Part shown: one piece after another, positions 14,468 to 25,372 of the stretch | Layout: every line of letters starts with the position of its first letter | Numbering within the stretch: the first letter of the stretch is position 1 | Assembly (NCBI GenBank): GCA_964472545.1 | Contig: CAYYNP010000131.1 | Coordinates: forward strand, 1 to 25,570 | Length of the DNA stretch: 25,570 nt | Direction: 5' to 3' | Source of the DNA: CAYYNP01 sp964472545 | GTDB lineage: Bacteria; Planctomycetota; Planctomycetia; Pirellulales; Thermoguttaceae | Notes under the pieces: model-generated | The model's database searches: none | Told to the model about the DNA's origin: nothing | Seen by the model: the letters and a program-made list of their open reading frames with translations, nothing else | Position numbers and translations under genes: made by a program

Positions 14468-16186
14468 CTAACGCTTCTCAATCATCTTCTTCAGTTGGGC
14501 CCAGGTTCGCGTGTTCGCCACGTCGTGCTTGGTCAGGCCGCCGCGCCGCGCCTGCTTTACGCCCAACCGCATCACGTCCAAGCGCTCGATCCGATGGGCG
14601 TCGGAGCAGACCACGATCGGCACGCCGTGATGCTTCGCCGCCGCACAGGCCACGTCGTCCAGGTCGAGCCGGTGGGGATGGGCGTTCAGTTCCAACATCT
14701 TGCCGTGCTCGGCCGCCGCGCGAAACACGGCTTCCATGTCGATCTCGTACGGCCTGCGGCGCATCAGGAGCCGGCCGGTCGGATGACCGATCACCGACAC
14801 GTGGGCGTTCTCTATAGCCTCGACCACTCGGCCGGTGATCCGGTCGCGCGATTGGTTCTGGCCGTAGTGCAGGCTGGCGACCACCCAATCGGCCTCGGCC
14901 AGCACGTCGTCGTCCAGGTCGAGCCCGCCGCCTTCGAGCATGTCGACCTCGATGCCTTTGAGAACCAGGATGCCGTCGAGGCGTTCATTCAACGCGTCGA
15001 TCTCCTCCCACTGACGCCGCAATCGGGCCGCGTCGAGCCCACCGGTCATGGCCGCACGTTTCGAGTGGTCGGTAATCGCGATGTACTTCAGTCCGCGGTC
15101 TCGGGCGGCGGCCGCCATCTCCTCGATCGTGGCCGAACCGTCCGACCAGGTGCTGTGCATGTGCAAATCGCCGCGGATATCGTCCGCTACGACCAACTCG
15201 GGCAACTCCCCCGCGTCGGACCAGTCGAACTCTCGCCGCGCCTCGCGCAGCTCGGGTGGAAAACACGGCAGGTCGAGCGTGGCGTAGACCTCCTCTTCCG
15301 TACGGCCGGCGATCGATTCTTCGCCGCGAAAAACGCCGTACTCGTTGATCTTCAGCCCGCGGTCTTTGGCGCGGCCGCGCAAGACGACGTTGTGTGCCTG
15401 CGAACCGGTAAAATACTGCAATGCCGCTCCGAACGACTCGGCCGGCACCACGCGGAGATCGACTTGCAGACCGTCGCGCAGGCGGACCGACATCTTCGTG
15501 TCGCCGCGCAGGATCACGCTAGCCACGTCGGCGTAATCGCCGAAACAGTCCATCACCGCCGCCGAATCGTCGGCCACTGCCAGGAAATCGAGATCGCCCA
15601 CGGTCTCCTTGCCGCGGCGATAGCTGCCGGCCGGCTCGAGCCGTTCGACGGCCGGGCACGTCCCCAAATGGGCCAGGATTCGTTGCACGTGCCAATCGGC
15701 TTCCACCCAAAGCGTCCGGCGGTCGGCCTCGGCGGCGATCTGCAGGCCGTCGAGGATCTTGGCTTCGGTCTTCGCGCCAAAACCCTTCTGTTCGCGAACC
15801 CGCTGTGACTCGCAGGCGTCGCGCAATTCGTCGAGCGTGGTGACGTTCAACTCGCGATAGAGCACGGCCGCCCGTTTCGGCCCCAGCCCCGGCACCCGCA
15901 GGATCGCCAGCACGCTCCGAGGGATCTCGGCCAGCAACTCGTCGAGCATCGGCAGCGACTCGGTCTCGACCAGCGTGGTGATCTTCGCGGCCAGGTCTTT
16001 GCCGATCCCGTCGATATCGGTCAGCGTCCGCGACTCGTCGGCCGCGATCTCCGCTACCGGTTCGGTCAAGTCGTGGATCGTCCGCGCGGCGTTGCGATAG
16101 GCCCGAATCCGAAACGGGTTCGTGCCCTGAAACTCCAGCAGGTCGGCAACCTGCTCGAAGACGGCGGCGATATCCGGATTGGTCAT
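14468..16186 (-). CDS. polX: Family X DNA polymerase with PHP exonuclease domain
   Basis: A 572-residue bacterial PolX that fills short gaps and trims 3' ends in base-excision-type repair. The 8-kDa/HhH region includes DIDGIGKDLAAKI (57-69) and VPGLGPKRAAVLY (98-110). The nucleotidyltransferase motif GSYRRGKETVGDLD (187-200) provides two catalytic aspartates (D198, D200), with D243 in QVDLR as the third. The C-terminal PHP domain has HMHSTWSD (342-349), ITDHS (371-375), GIEVD (411-415) and SDAHR (528-532), a full set of metal ligands. The length matches the family norm of about 570-580. The ATG at 16186 has AGGAGG close upstream, with an unusually short 3-base spacer. It lies 17 bases after the GTPase gene, so the two are probably co-transcribed. 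Confidence 0.96.
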   Translation of the reverse strand: MTNPDIAAVFEQVADLLEFQGTNPFRIRAYRNAARTIHDLTEPVAEIAADESRTLTDIDGIGKDLAAKITTLVETESLPMLDELLAEIPRSVLAILRVPGLGPKRAAVLYRELNVTTLDELRDACESQRVREQKGFGAKTEAKILDGLQIAAEADRRTLWVEADWHVQRILAHLGTCPAVERLEPAGSYRRGKETVGDLDFLAVADDSAAVMDCFGDYADVASVILRGDTKMSVRLRDGLQVDLRVVPAESFGAALQYFTGSQAHNVVLRGRAKDRGLKINEYGVFRGEESIAGRTEEEVYATLDLPCFPPELREARREFDWSDAGELPELVVADDIRGDLHMHSTWSDGSATIEEMAAAARDRGLKYIAITDHSKRAAMTGGLDAARLRRQWEEIDALNERLDGILVLKGIEVDMLEGGGLDLDDDVLAEADWVVASLHYGQNQSRDRITGRVVEAIENAHVSVIGHPTGRLLMRRRPYEIDMEAVFRAAAEHGKMLELNAHPHRLDLDDVACAAAKHHGVPIVVCSDAHRIERLDVMRLGVKQARRGGLTKHDVANTRTWAQLKKMIEKR

Positions 16187-16203
16187 GGTCCTCCTTGCAT
16201 CGA

Positions 16204-17199
16204 TCACATGTGCAACTCGACGACGTCCTTGTCGTGCAGCACGTAGTCGCCCTTGACCACGGTCCCGTCGTGTACGGCCGAGCCCCAAACCCGGGCGTGG
16301 CGCAGCCCTTCGGCGTAATCCTTGTGGACTTGCCCGGCCATCTCCAACAGCGTGCTGCCGCGGCGGACGGTAAACGGGCGGTCCATGTCGGGCTCCTTTT
16401 CCGATGGCAGTTTCGTGTAGACGCGCACCACGTCCATCACCTCGTAGATCGCGTTGCGGAGCGGCTCCAACTCCGTGCCTTCGGTGGCCGAGACGACAAA
16501 CTCGGTGAAATCGACCGGGCATAGCTCGTGCAGCAGTTCGAGCCGCCCGGCCGCCTCGGGCAGGTCGATCTTGTTCGGCACGAGGAACGTCTGCGTGTAG
16601 GAAAGCCCCACGTCGTTTTCGTCCAGATACGACGTGGCCGCCAGCCGGGTCTTGGTGGTCGACAGCCGGTCGAGTACGTCCTGGCATTGCTCGATCCCGT
16701 CGTCGTCGCCCAGGTCGACCATCAGCAGCACCAGATCGGCCGCCCGAGTGAGCCCGTGCAGATGGGTCTCCATGTAGTCGGCGGTGATCGGCGGCGTGTC
16801 GATAAGCTGCACGGCCACGTCTTCCCAGGGCATCATCGCCGGGGTGGGCGTGGTCGTAGTGAACGGATACGGCGCCACTTCGGGAGTCGCCCGGGTGAGG
16901 CTGGCCACGAGCTGACTCTTGCCTGCGTTGGGCCCGCCGAGGATGATCGCAGTCCCTGCTCCCTGCCGGGGGATGCGAAGCCCCCTTGCCTTCTTCTTCC
17001 CAGCGCTACGTTCCCCGGCAATATCCCGTTTGAGCCGGGCCATTTTCGACTTGATCTGCGCCTGGAGGTGGTCGGTCCCCTTATGCTTGGGGATCTCCTG
17101 GTGCATCACCTGGAGGCATTTGAGCTCCTCCTCCAGGGTGGTCGCCCGGCGATACTCCTCCTCGGCCTTGAGGTACTGCTGAGTGAGATTGGCAGGCAT
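16204..17199 (-). CDS. DRG/Obg-type GTPase with TGS domain
   Basis: A 331-residue cytosolic GTPase. The N-terminus (1-80) is a charged helical hairpin typical of DRG-like proteins. G1 is GGPNAGKS (88-95), followed by a Thr-rich G2 (FTTTTPTPA, 113-121), G3 DTPP (134-137), G4 NKID (209-212) and G5 SA (237-238). Residues about 255-331 read as a TGS domain, ending in YVLHDKDVVELHM. DRG-family GTPases act in ribosome-linked translation control. G3 lacks the usual Gly of DxxG (DTPP), as in some family members. The ATG at 17199 has no strong Shine-Dalgarno sequence. It is followed by polX after 17 bases, with the coiled-coil secreted protein 112 bases upstream on the same strand. Confidence 0.9.
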   Translation of the reverse strand: MPANLTQQYLKAEEEYRRATTLEEELKCLQVMHQEIPKHKGTDHLQAQIKSKMARLKRDIAGERSAGKKKARGLRIPRQGAGTAIILGGPNAGKSQLVASLTRATPEVAPYPFTTTTPTPAMMPWEDVAVQLIDTPPITADYMETHLHGLTRAADLVLLMVDLGDDDGIEQCQDVLDRLSTTKTRLAATSYLDENDVGLSYTQTFLVPNKIDLPEAAGRLELLHELCPVDFTEFVVSATEGTELEPLRNAIYEVMDVVRVYTKLPSEKEPDMDRPFTVRRGSTLLEMAGQVHKDYAEGLRHARVWGSAVHDGTVVKGDYVLHDKDVVELHM

Positions 17200-17311
17200 G
17201 GCTGGCGGTCTCGGTGCGGAGCGCGGAACACCGAGAGTTTACCGAACCGCGGCGAAATCGGCCAGTTGCTTCTGGCAAGATCGACTTTGCTCGTCGAATC
17301 GGCGGATTCAG

Positions 17312-19129
17312 CTATGGCTTGTTCGTGTCAGTCACATCGCCTGAGTCGTTTGGTGCCCACGAAGGTGGGGGTGGTTCCGGCGCGAACACTGGTGCTTGAT
17401 CTGCCCAAGGTGCCGGGCTTATCCCCGCTGCGCCGGTTTCGGTCAAGCCCGACAGGCGGCCCTTTAGGCGAGCACACCGTCGCTGGAGACGGGCGATTTC
17501 CTTGTTCTTCTCTTCCAGTTGGGAGTTCAATTCCTCCCGCCGCTGCCGCAACTCGTCGAGTTCCGATTTCGTGGCGGTTTCGGTGTCGCCCGTGGCGCTG
17601 GCTACGCCGGCAATCGCGGCAGAACTACCGTATCGGCTTGGTGCGGTAGCCGCCGGGCTCGTGTAGCCCGCGCCGGTCCTGGATGAGTACGAGGGTGTTG
17701 CCGCCGGATATGCGGAGCCGTCCGCTTGGTAGTAGGCGCTTGGTGATGCGGTTGTCGAAGGGGGGGCCGTGCATGGCGTCGGAAGTGTACACCCCGTATT
17801 GCCAGCCGACGGCGCCGGGTAGGCCACGCCGTAACTGCTCGTCCGTTGAGGCGAACTCGGCGACAATTTGGCTGGAGTCGCCAACGGTCCCGGGGGAACG
17901 GTCCAAGTCGTCGGGCCGGGCGTGGCGCTGCTGGAAGGCATCGGGGCTCCAGCCACGTAGCCGGTGCTCACCGGGCCCGGGTAGGAAGTCGGCTGGGGCG
18001 TACTAGGGACAAACTGAGCATGCCCGATCGGAAACATCGACGGCGTGGCGGACCCGGCCAGCGAGGCGACTCCCGAGAGTGTGTCTCCGACTTGCGCGTC
18101 GACCAGCAGTTCGGCCGGGATGGAGAGCTGGAAGACGAACGAACGGTCGTTGACCGCGTACTTCAGAGAATCGACGATCGATGCCACCGCCGCCGACTGC
18201 TGAGCGTCGTCGCCAAGCTGCATGCGGACGATCGTCCAGGCCGCCGCGAACATGCCCTCGAGTTGATAGGCGACCGTTTCGTCGGAGCAACGGATCGCCG
18301 TGCGGAAACGCAGACGGGAGTCCAGATCGAGGTCGATCACCAGCACGTCCATGCCGCGGAGCACGTCGACGGGCAACACGGAAGTCTTGGCCAGCAGGTC
18401 GGCCATGATGTCCTTCAGGAAGATGCCCACAAACGCGGCCTGCGTCTGGTCCGACTCGGCGTACGCGGCCGCCAGTTCCTCGGGCAGTTTTGGAGGCGCA
18501 TCTCGTTCGAGCACCGCCTGCAGCAGTTCCTTGGTTCCGCCGACCAACGTTCGATCGTCGGCGAAGCAGAACGCCATTGCCGGATCGGATTGCCAGACGC
18601 GATAGGTGAACCGCCCGACCGTCACATCGGCTTCCCATGCGTAGGGTGCCGTGTTTCCGATCTTCGCCAGCATCGCGTTTGCATCAACGGGCGTCTTGAA
18701 TTCCACGACGAAGAGGAAGTCGGTCAGTTGGTCTGCGTCGGTGAAGAAGCTTGCCTCGGCCAACAGGGAATCTACGCCCAACGGGCTGCCGAAGATCACA
18801 CGCTCAATCTGGCTGACGTCCAGGCCGAGTTCCTCCTCGACGCTGGAAAGGACGCTGGCCGACGGGTTTGCCGCCGCGACTTGCTTCAGCACGTCGCTTT
18901 GAAGAATCGTGGCCGGGTTGAGCGTCGCCAACAGTCGACAGTCGTCCGGCATGAACTGCAAGCCCGTGTCGGGCCGATCGGCCACCGGATTGGCTACCGC
19001 CGGCTTGTTTCGTTTGGCCCGTTTTCGCCGGGGTGCGGCTTCCGTGGCCGAGACGGCCCAGCCAAGCAGTATCGCCACGGCCAATCCAACGCAAAGTCCC
19101 GCGTTCGGTTTCGACATCCGAGTCACCAT
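17312..19129 (-). CDS. Secreted Pro/Ser/Thr-rich coiled-coil protein of unknown function
   Basis: A 605-residue protein with a signal peptide (MVTRMSKPNAGLCVGLAVAI and on to about residue 32, ATEAA), followed by a basic patch (PRRKRAKRNKP). Residues about 55-370 form a folded region with regular beta/alpha spacing that I cannot assign. It resembles DUF3352-like repeat folds only in outline. From about 370 to 515 it is low-complexity Pro/Ser/Thr/Tyr/Ala sequence. A charged coiled coil (about 521-562, with heptad-like Leu and Glu/Arg) is followed by a Pro-rich tail. AGGAGG lies 8 bases before the ATG at 19129. It is the first gene of the minus-strand run that continues to 10692. A periplasmic or cell-surface scaffold is the likeliest role. 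Confidence 0.75.
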   Translation of the reverse strand: MVTRMSKPNAGLCVGLAVAILLGWAVSATEAAPRRKRAKRNKPAVANPVADRPDTGLQFMPDDCRLLATLNPATILQSDVLKQVAAANPSASVLSSVEEELGLDVSQIERVIFGSPLGVDSLLAEASFFTDADQLTDFLFVVEFKTPVDANAMLAKIGNTAPYAWEADVTVGRFTYRVWQSDPAMAFCFADDRTLVGGTKELLQAVLERDAPPKLPEELAAAYAESDQTQAAFVGIFLKDIMADLLAKTSVLPVDVLRGMDVLVIDLDLDSRLRFRTAIRCSDETVAYQLEGMFAAAWTIVRMQLGDDAQQSAAVASIVDSLKYAVNDRSFVFQLSIPAELLVDAQVGDTLSGVASLAGSATPSMFPIGHAQFVPSTPQPTSYPGPVSTGYVAGAPMPSSSATPGPTTWTVPPGPLATPAKLSPSSPQRTSSYGVAYPAPSAGNTGCTLPTPCTAPPSTTASPSAYYQADGSAYPAATPSYSSRTGAGYTSPAATAPSRYGSSAAIAGVASATGDTETATKSELDELRQRREELNSQLEEKNKEIARLQRRCARLKGRLSGLTETGAAGISPAPWADQAPVFAPEPPPPSWAPNDSGDVTDTNKP

Positions 19130-19353
19130 GTGCCAGTCCTCCTGTTTTGGCAGTGTTCCGAAGCCCCACGGAGCCGGATTCTACCCCTTGTGGCCGAGAC
19201 GACCTATCCCAATCGGCGCGGGTGGTAACTCTGTGCTCGCGAGCGGGGGTTTCGGGCTGGCCCCAAGCATAGGCAACGGCCCGTCATGCGTCGGCGGCAC
19301 TGGACGCGGGGGTGTGGCATACACTAGGCTTGGTCGACGTCGGTAGATAGTAA

Positions 19354-19411
19354 TAGTAGTCGTCTCGCTCCGCGAGACGTCATGGCATCTTGCGGAGCAA
19401 GATGCCTACTA
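19354..19411. repeat. Paired inverted palindromic repeat (REP-like doublet)
   Basis: TAGTAGTCGTCTCGCTCCGC opens the element, and an inverted relative ending CTACTA closes it. Each half carries its own hairpin, GTCTCG/CGAGAC around CTCCG on the left and CATCTTG/CAAGATG around CGGAG on the right. The two loops are complementary. A GTAG tetranucleotide next to a palindrome is the hallmark of REP sequences moved by RAYT transposases. This is the clearest complete doublet in the window. Confidence 0.88.
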
Positions 19412-19412
19412 T
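19382..19412 (+). promoter_or_regulatory. Promoter-like module in the REP doublet
   Basis: ATGGCA (19382-19387) and TACTAT (19407-19412) are 19 bases apart, with the hairpin between them. Transcription would start near 19419, leaving a leader of about 36 bases before the PQQ-fusion ATG. The boxes are weak (TACTAT matches 4 of 6), so this is only suggestive. Confidence 0.35.
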
Positions 19413-19454
19413 GATTGGCCCCAATTTGAGAGTCACACTCGAGGAGATCTGGCG

Positions 19455-22400
19455 ATGACGGCAACAGGGCGAAACCGAGCCTGGAGAAACATGGGTGCCT
19501 CTTGGCTGACACTCTGCGTCTTGACTCCCAGCGTCCTCGGTGCCGACGGAAGCTCGCCACAACAGGTTGCCGCGGAGATCCTCTCGGCTGCCGGTGTTGA
19601 AGGCGGATTCGTCGTCCATCTTGGCATTGGCGAGGGCCGGCTGACCGCGGCGCTGGGGGCCGAAGAGAATATCACGGTGCACGGCTTGGAGGCCGATCCG
19701 GCGAAGATCGCAACGGCCCAACGGCTGATCGCCAAAGCAGGGTGTTATGGGCGCGTGTCCGTCGAGAAGTTGAGCGGAGCGGAGTTGCCCTACGCGGACA
19801 ATCTGGTGAATCTCGTCGTGGTCGAAGAACGCAACGGCGTAACCGACGACGAGATCCACCGCGTGTTGGCACCCGGCGGCGTGATGTGTGTGAAGACCGA
19901 CGGCGGCTGGCAGGAGACCGTCAAGCCGCGGCCGGAGAATATCGACGACTGGCCGCACTTCCTGCACGACGCCGGCCACAACGCGGTCGCCCGTGACACG
20001 GTGGTCGGCCCGCCGCGTTCTCTGCAATGGGTGGCGCCGCCGTTGTTCTTGCGGAGCCATGAAACTCCGTCGGGCATCCAAGGGCTGGTTTCGGCCGGCG
20101 GGCGGGTGTTCTATCTATTCGACGAAGGCCTGATCGGAATCACCGACGAGCGGCTGCCGGAACGCTGGTCGCTGATCTGCCGCGATGCCTTCAACGGCCG
20201 GCTGCTTTGGAAGCGCAAGGTGGCCCCCTGGGGCTGGCCCGAATGGGCGGAGGAGCGGTTTGCCGGCCAAGACTGGACGAGACTGCGAGGCGGCCGCACC
20301 GTGGTGCCTACGGAAAACCAACAGCGGTTGGTGGCAGGCAAGGATCGGCTCTATGCGACGCTCGGCTTTGAGGCCCCGCTTTCGATTCTCGACGCGGCAA
20401 CCGGCGGAGTGCTGAAGACCGTCGAGGGCACAGAACCGGCCCGGGAGATTCTACTCAGCGACGGCATCGTGCTGGTCCATTCGCAAAGCAGTGATGCCAC
20501 GCCGAGCAGACGCGGTGATGAAAGCGCCGGAAGTCCGTCGTCGTTGATCGCGGTCGACGCCAAATCGGACGAGACCCTCTGGCGCCGGCCAACCGAGCCG
20601 ATCAAGAGTCTGATGCTGGCGATCGACGGCGGGCGCGTGTTCTATCTGGCCGGGGCGAACCTCAACTGCTTGAGCCTGGCCGACGGCAAGCCGCTCTGGA
20701 AGGCCGACGGCGTGAAGTCGCAGGTCCGCACGTTGCTGGCCCACGATGGCGTGGTGTTGATCTACGCCGGCAGCACGCTCTCGGCCTACGACGGCACGAC
20801 CGGCGAACAACTCTGGCAGCGCGACAAGATCCCGCCGTCCAGCGGATCGGAAACTCCCGACCTGTTCGTCACCGGCGGCGTGGTCTGGCGCGGGATGGTC
20901 CCGGTCAATGAGGAGCTCAACGCGGTCGGCAAGAGCCAAGACGCGATGATGCTGGGCTTCGATCTGCGGACCGGCGAGCAGCAGAAGCAGATCGTCGTCC
21001 GCCGGCTGCGCAGCCCGGAGCATCACCACCGCTGCTATCGCAACAAGGCCACCGAGCGGTACATCATCAGCGGCATGGAAGGCGCCGAGTTTCTGGACCT
21101 TACCGGCGACGATCACGGCCAAAACAACTGGCTCCGCGGGGCCTGCCGACACGGTATTATGCCCTGCAACGGGCTGCTCTACGTGCCGTCGGACCAGTGT
21201 TTCTGCCAGCCGGGGTCCAAGATCCTCGGATTCGCGGCGGTGGCGGCCCAGCGGCCGGCACGCGAGAAGGCGGTGGCCGACGACCGGCGACTCGTGAAGG
21301 GCGAAGCGTACGCGTCGATCGATCGCTCCGCACCCGATGCCACTCCGGACGACTGGCCCACGTATCGGCACGATGCGGCACGTCACGGCGCCACGTCCTC
21401 GGCGGTGGCTGCCGACGTGTTGCCATCGTGGCGCACCAAGCTCGGCGGGCGATTGACGGCTCCGGTGGCAGCCGGCGGCCGTGTCTACGTGGCCTCGTGC
21501 GATGCCCACACCGTCTTCGCGCTCGACGCTGCCACCGGCAAGCCTACCTGGCACCACGTCGCCGGAGGACGGATCGACTCGCCGCCGACCGTCTATCGTG
21601 GGTTGATCCTGTTCGGATCGGCCGACGGCCGGGTCTACTGCCTGCGGGCGTCCGACGGAACGTTGGCCTGGCGTTTCCTGGCCGCCCCGATCGATCGCCG
21701 CATCGGCTACTTCGACCAGATCGAGTCGGTCTGGCCGGTCCACGGCAGCGTGCTGATCCGCGAGGGAATCGCCTACGTTACGGCCGGCCGCTCCACGTAT
21801 CTCGACGGCGGCGTGCGCGTCTGGGGCCTGGATCCACTGACCGGGAAGATCATCCATCGCACCACGATCGAAGGGCCGATTCCCGACGTGACGACGGATC
21901 GCGACTTCGCCTTCTACCTGACCGGCGCCAACTCCGACGTGCTGGTGGCCGAAGGCGAGCATCTCTACATGCGGCAGAAGAAGCTCACGCCAGAGTTGAA
22001 CGAGGTCGACGTGCCGGTGCTTTCAAGCAAAGGGGCACAAGACGTGGGGCTGCACGTCTTCTCGACGTCCGGGCTGCTCGACGGTTCCTGGTACAACCGC
22101 ACGTTCTGGATGTACTCGAAGCGTTGGCCCGGCTTCCAATTGGCCAACCAGGCCCCGAAGACCGGCCAGATTCTCGTCGTGGGGCCGAAGCGGACCTTCG
22201 CCGTGAGGGCCTTTCCTCGCCGCAACGTGCATAGCCCGATGTTCTTTCCCGGCAAAGAAGGCTATCTATTGTTTGCCGACCACAACACGACCGAGCCGCA
22301 GATCGTCGGTGAGCCGGGCGCGCGAAAGGCGGTCGAGTGGCTGCCGCAGTCGGAGATCTACCGGCCCGGCGATTGGGGACTCGACAGCAAGGCCTTCGGC

Positions 22401-22727
22401 ATGGACAAGATGATCGGCTACACGCGGGCCGACCCGCCGCTTTGGACCACGTGGGTGCCGATCCGCGTCCGCGCGATGGTCAAGGCGGGCGACGTGCTTT
22501 TCGCGGCCGGTCCGCCCGACGTGCTGGAGACGGACGATCCCTACGCGGCGTTCGAGGGCCGCCGAGGTGCCCGATTGGCCGCCGTATCGGCCGACGACGG
22601 CACGATCCTCGCCAAGCGCGGCCTCGACGCCCCGCCTGTGTTCGACGGCCTAATCGCCGCCGGCGGCCGGCTGTTCGCCGCCTTGGAAGACGGCAGCCTC
22701 GTCTGCCTTAGCGCCAACAAGCCGTAG
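19455..22727 (+). CDS. Secreted PQQ-like beta-propeller protein with an N-terminal methyltransferase-like domain
   Basis: A 1090-residue exported protein. The signal peptide runs to about residue 30 (LTLCVLTPSVLGADG). Residues about 35-155 look like a class I methyltransferase: VVHLGIGEGRLTAALG as motif I, HGLEADPAKI as motif II, and HRVLAPGGVMCVK as the post-motif. The rest is two sets of PQQ/BamB-like propeller blades, with recurring patterns such as AAGGRVYVASCD, ALDAATGKPTWHH, RGLILFGSADGRVYCLRASD and CLSLADGKPLWKADG. The second set begins near residue 640 after a WPTYRHDAARHG segment like those opening many PQQ proteins. GAGGAG lies 8 bases before the ATG. S-adenosylmethionine is not normally available outside the cytoplasm, so the N-terminal domain may be degenerate. 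The substrate is unknown, and it lies 69 bases before the cytosolic methyltransferase gene. Confidence 0.87.
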   Translation: MTATGRNRAWRNMGASWLTLCVLTPSVLGADGSSPQQVAAEILSAAGVEGGFVVHLGIGEGRLTAALGAEENITVHGLEADPAKIATAQRLIAKAGCYGRVSVEKLSGAELPYADNLVNLVVVEERNGVTDDEIHRVLAPGGVMCVKTDGGWQETVKPRPENIDDWPHFLHDAGHNAVARDTVVGPPRSLQWVAPPLFLRSHETPSGIQGLVSAGGRVFYLFDEGLIGITDERLPERWSLICRDAFNGRLLWKRKVAPWGWPEWAEERFAGQDWTRLRGGRTVVPTENQQRLVAGKDRLYATLGFEAPLSILDAATGGVLKTVEGTEPAREILLSDGIVLVHSQSSDATPSRRGDESAGSPSSLIAVDAKSDETLWRRPTEPIKSLMLAIDGGRVFYLAGANLNCLSLADGKPLWKADGVKSQVRTLLAHDGVVLIYAGSTLSAYDGTTGEQLWQRDKIPPSSGSETPDLFVTGGVVWRGMVPVNEELNAVGKSQDAMMLGFDLRTGEQQKQIVVRRLRSPEHHHRCYRNKATERYIISGMEGAEFLDLTGDDHGQNNWLRGACRHGIMPCNGLLYVPSDQCFCQPGSKILGFAAVAAQRPAREKAVADDRRLVKGEAYASIDRSAPDATPDDWPTYRHDAARHGATSSAVAADVLPSWRTKLGGRLTAPVAAGGRVYVASCDAHTVFALDAATGKPTWHHVAGGRIDSPPTVYRGLILFGSADGRVYCLRASDGTLAWRFLAAPIDRRIGYFDQIESVWPVHGSVLIREGIAYVTAGRSTYLDGGVRVWGLDPLTGKIIHRTTIEGPIPDVTTDRDFAFYLTGANSDVLVAEGEHLYMRQKKLTPELNEVDVPVLSSKGAQDVGLHVFSTSGLLDGSWYNRTFWMYSKRWPGFQLANQAPKTGQILVVGPKRTFAVRAFPRRNVHSPMFFPGKEGYLLFADHNTTEPQIVGEPGARKAVEWLPQSEIYRPGDWGLDSKAFGMDKMIGYTRADPPLWTTWVPIRVRAMVKAGDVLFAAGPPDVLETDDPYAAFEGRRGARLAAVSADDGTILAKRGLDAPPVFDGLIAAGGRLFAALEDGSLVCLSANKP

Positions 22728-22796
22728 CTGAATTCGCAAGAATTCACAGGCCCCAGCACACGCACCACCAGCACACCGTCGCCGAAGGAGCCCCGC

Positions 22797-23405
22797 ATGT
22801 CGAAAGGACCGCCCGATTGGAACGAACGTTACGCCAGCGGGAACTTGCCGTGGGACAGCGGCCAGCCGTCGAAGGAACTGGAGCGGATCTTGCGCGAGCG
22901 AGAGATCCCGCGTGGCCGGGCGCTCGAATTGGGCTGCGGCACCGGCACCAACGCCGTATTTCTGGCCCAAGAGGGATTCGACGTGACGGCGGTCGACATT
23001 TCGTCGGTGGCGATCGACCAGGCCCGGGCCAGGGCGGAAGCCGCGGGCGTGCAGATCGAACTGTTGGCCGCCGATCTGCTCGACTTGCCCGACTTGGGGC
23101 CGCCCTTTCCGCTGGTCTTCGATCGGGGCGTCTACCATGCGATTCGGCGAGAGCGGCTCGACGGCTTTATCGAGACGCTGTCGCGAATCTGCGCGCCCGG
23201 CGGAACGTACATCACGCTGGCCGGCAACGCGAACGAACACCGCCCGGGCGAAGAGGGGCCGCCACGAGTCAGCGCCGAGGAAATCTGCCGCGAGTTGGAC
23301 CCGTTGATGGAACTGGTCGAACTGCGGGAGTTCCGCTTCAACGCCCCGGCGATTGGTGAAGAAGAACGCGCGTTGGCCTGGGCGGCGCTGTTTCGCCGAA
23401 AGTAG
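22797..23405 (+). CDS. Class I SAM-dependent methyltransferase (TehB/thiopurine-like)
   Basis: A 202-residue cytosolic methyltransferase. Motif I is LELGCGTGTNAVFLA (43-57), followed by VTAVDISSVAI, the acidic loop that contacts the ribose. RYASGNLPWDSGQPSKEL near the N-terminus is a strongly conserved opening in TehB/thiopurine-type small methyltransferases. FDRGVYHAI and APGGTYITLAG follow as the later motifs. AAGGAG lies 7 bases before the ATG. The stop codon TAG (23403-23405) belongs to the palindromic repeat that begins at 23401, so the repeat defines the end of the protein. The sulfatase gene begins 68 bases later. The substrate is unknown; family members act on tellurite, selenium, thiol or small aromatic compounds. 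Confidence 0.88.
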   Translation: MSKGPPDWNERYASGNLPWDSGQPSKELERILREREIPRGRALELGCGTGTNAVFLAQEGFDVTAVDISSVAIDQARARAEAAGVQIELLAADLLDLPDLGPPFPLVFDRGVYHAIRRERLDGFIETLSRICAPGGTYITLAGNANEHRPGEEGPPRVSAEEICRELDPLMELVELREFRFNAPAIGEEERALAWAALFRRK

Positions 23406-23426
23406 TCGTCTCGCTCCGCGAGACGG
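23401..23426. repeat. Single palindromic repeat overlapping a stop codon
   Basis: GTAG (23402-23405) precedes GTCTCGCTCCGCGAGAC (23408-23424), the same hairpin as in 19354-19411 and 25231-25570. It reads TAG in the methyltransferase frame and ends the protein. It could also act as a hairpin in the mRNA between the methyltransferase and sulfatase genes. Confidence 0.85.
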
Positions 23427-23473
23427 ACCCCTATTCTATCCTTCTGAAGTAGGCCTACCGGAGAGAACTCGAT

Positions 23474-25345
<1,872 letters not shown>

Positions 25346-25362
25346 CTACAATGGACGACGCC

Positions 25363-25372
25363 NNNNNNNNNN
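25363..25372. other. Assembly gap
   Basis: Ten N bases interrupt the repeat array. The flanking sequence on both sides is repeat, so the gap probably reflects array collapse or an unresolved join. Its true length is unknown. Confidence 0.98.

Larger units (their letters stand above)
19130..19454. other. Divergent intergenic region
   Basis: These 325 bases separate the secreted coiled-coil gene from the PQQ fusion gene. The only structure I see is the palindromic repeat at 19354-19411 and a few GC-rich runs. I see no gene and no convincing promoter for the minus-strand gene. Confidence 0.7.

Noticed and set aside
20451..21962. Minus-strand open frame opposite the PQQ fusion
   Set aside because: It shows only low-complexity GC-biased composition, while the plus frame has repeated PQQ-type blades.
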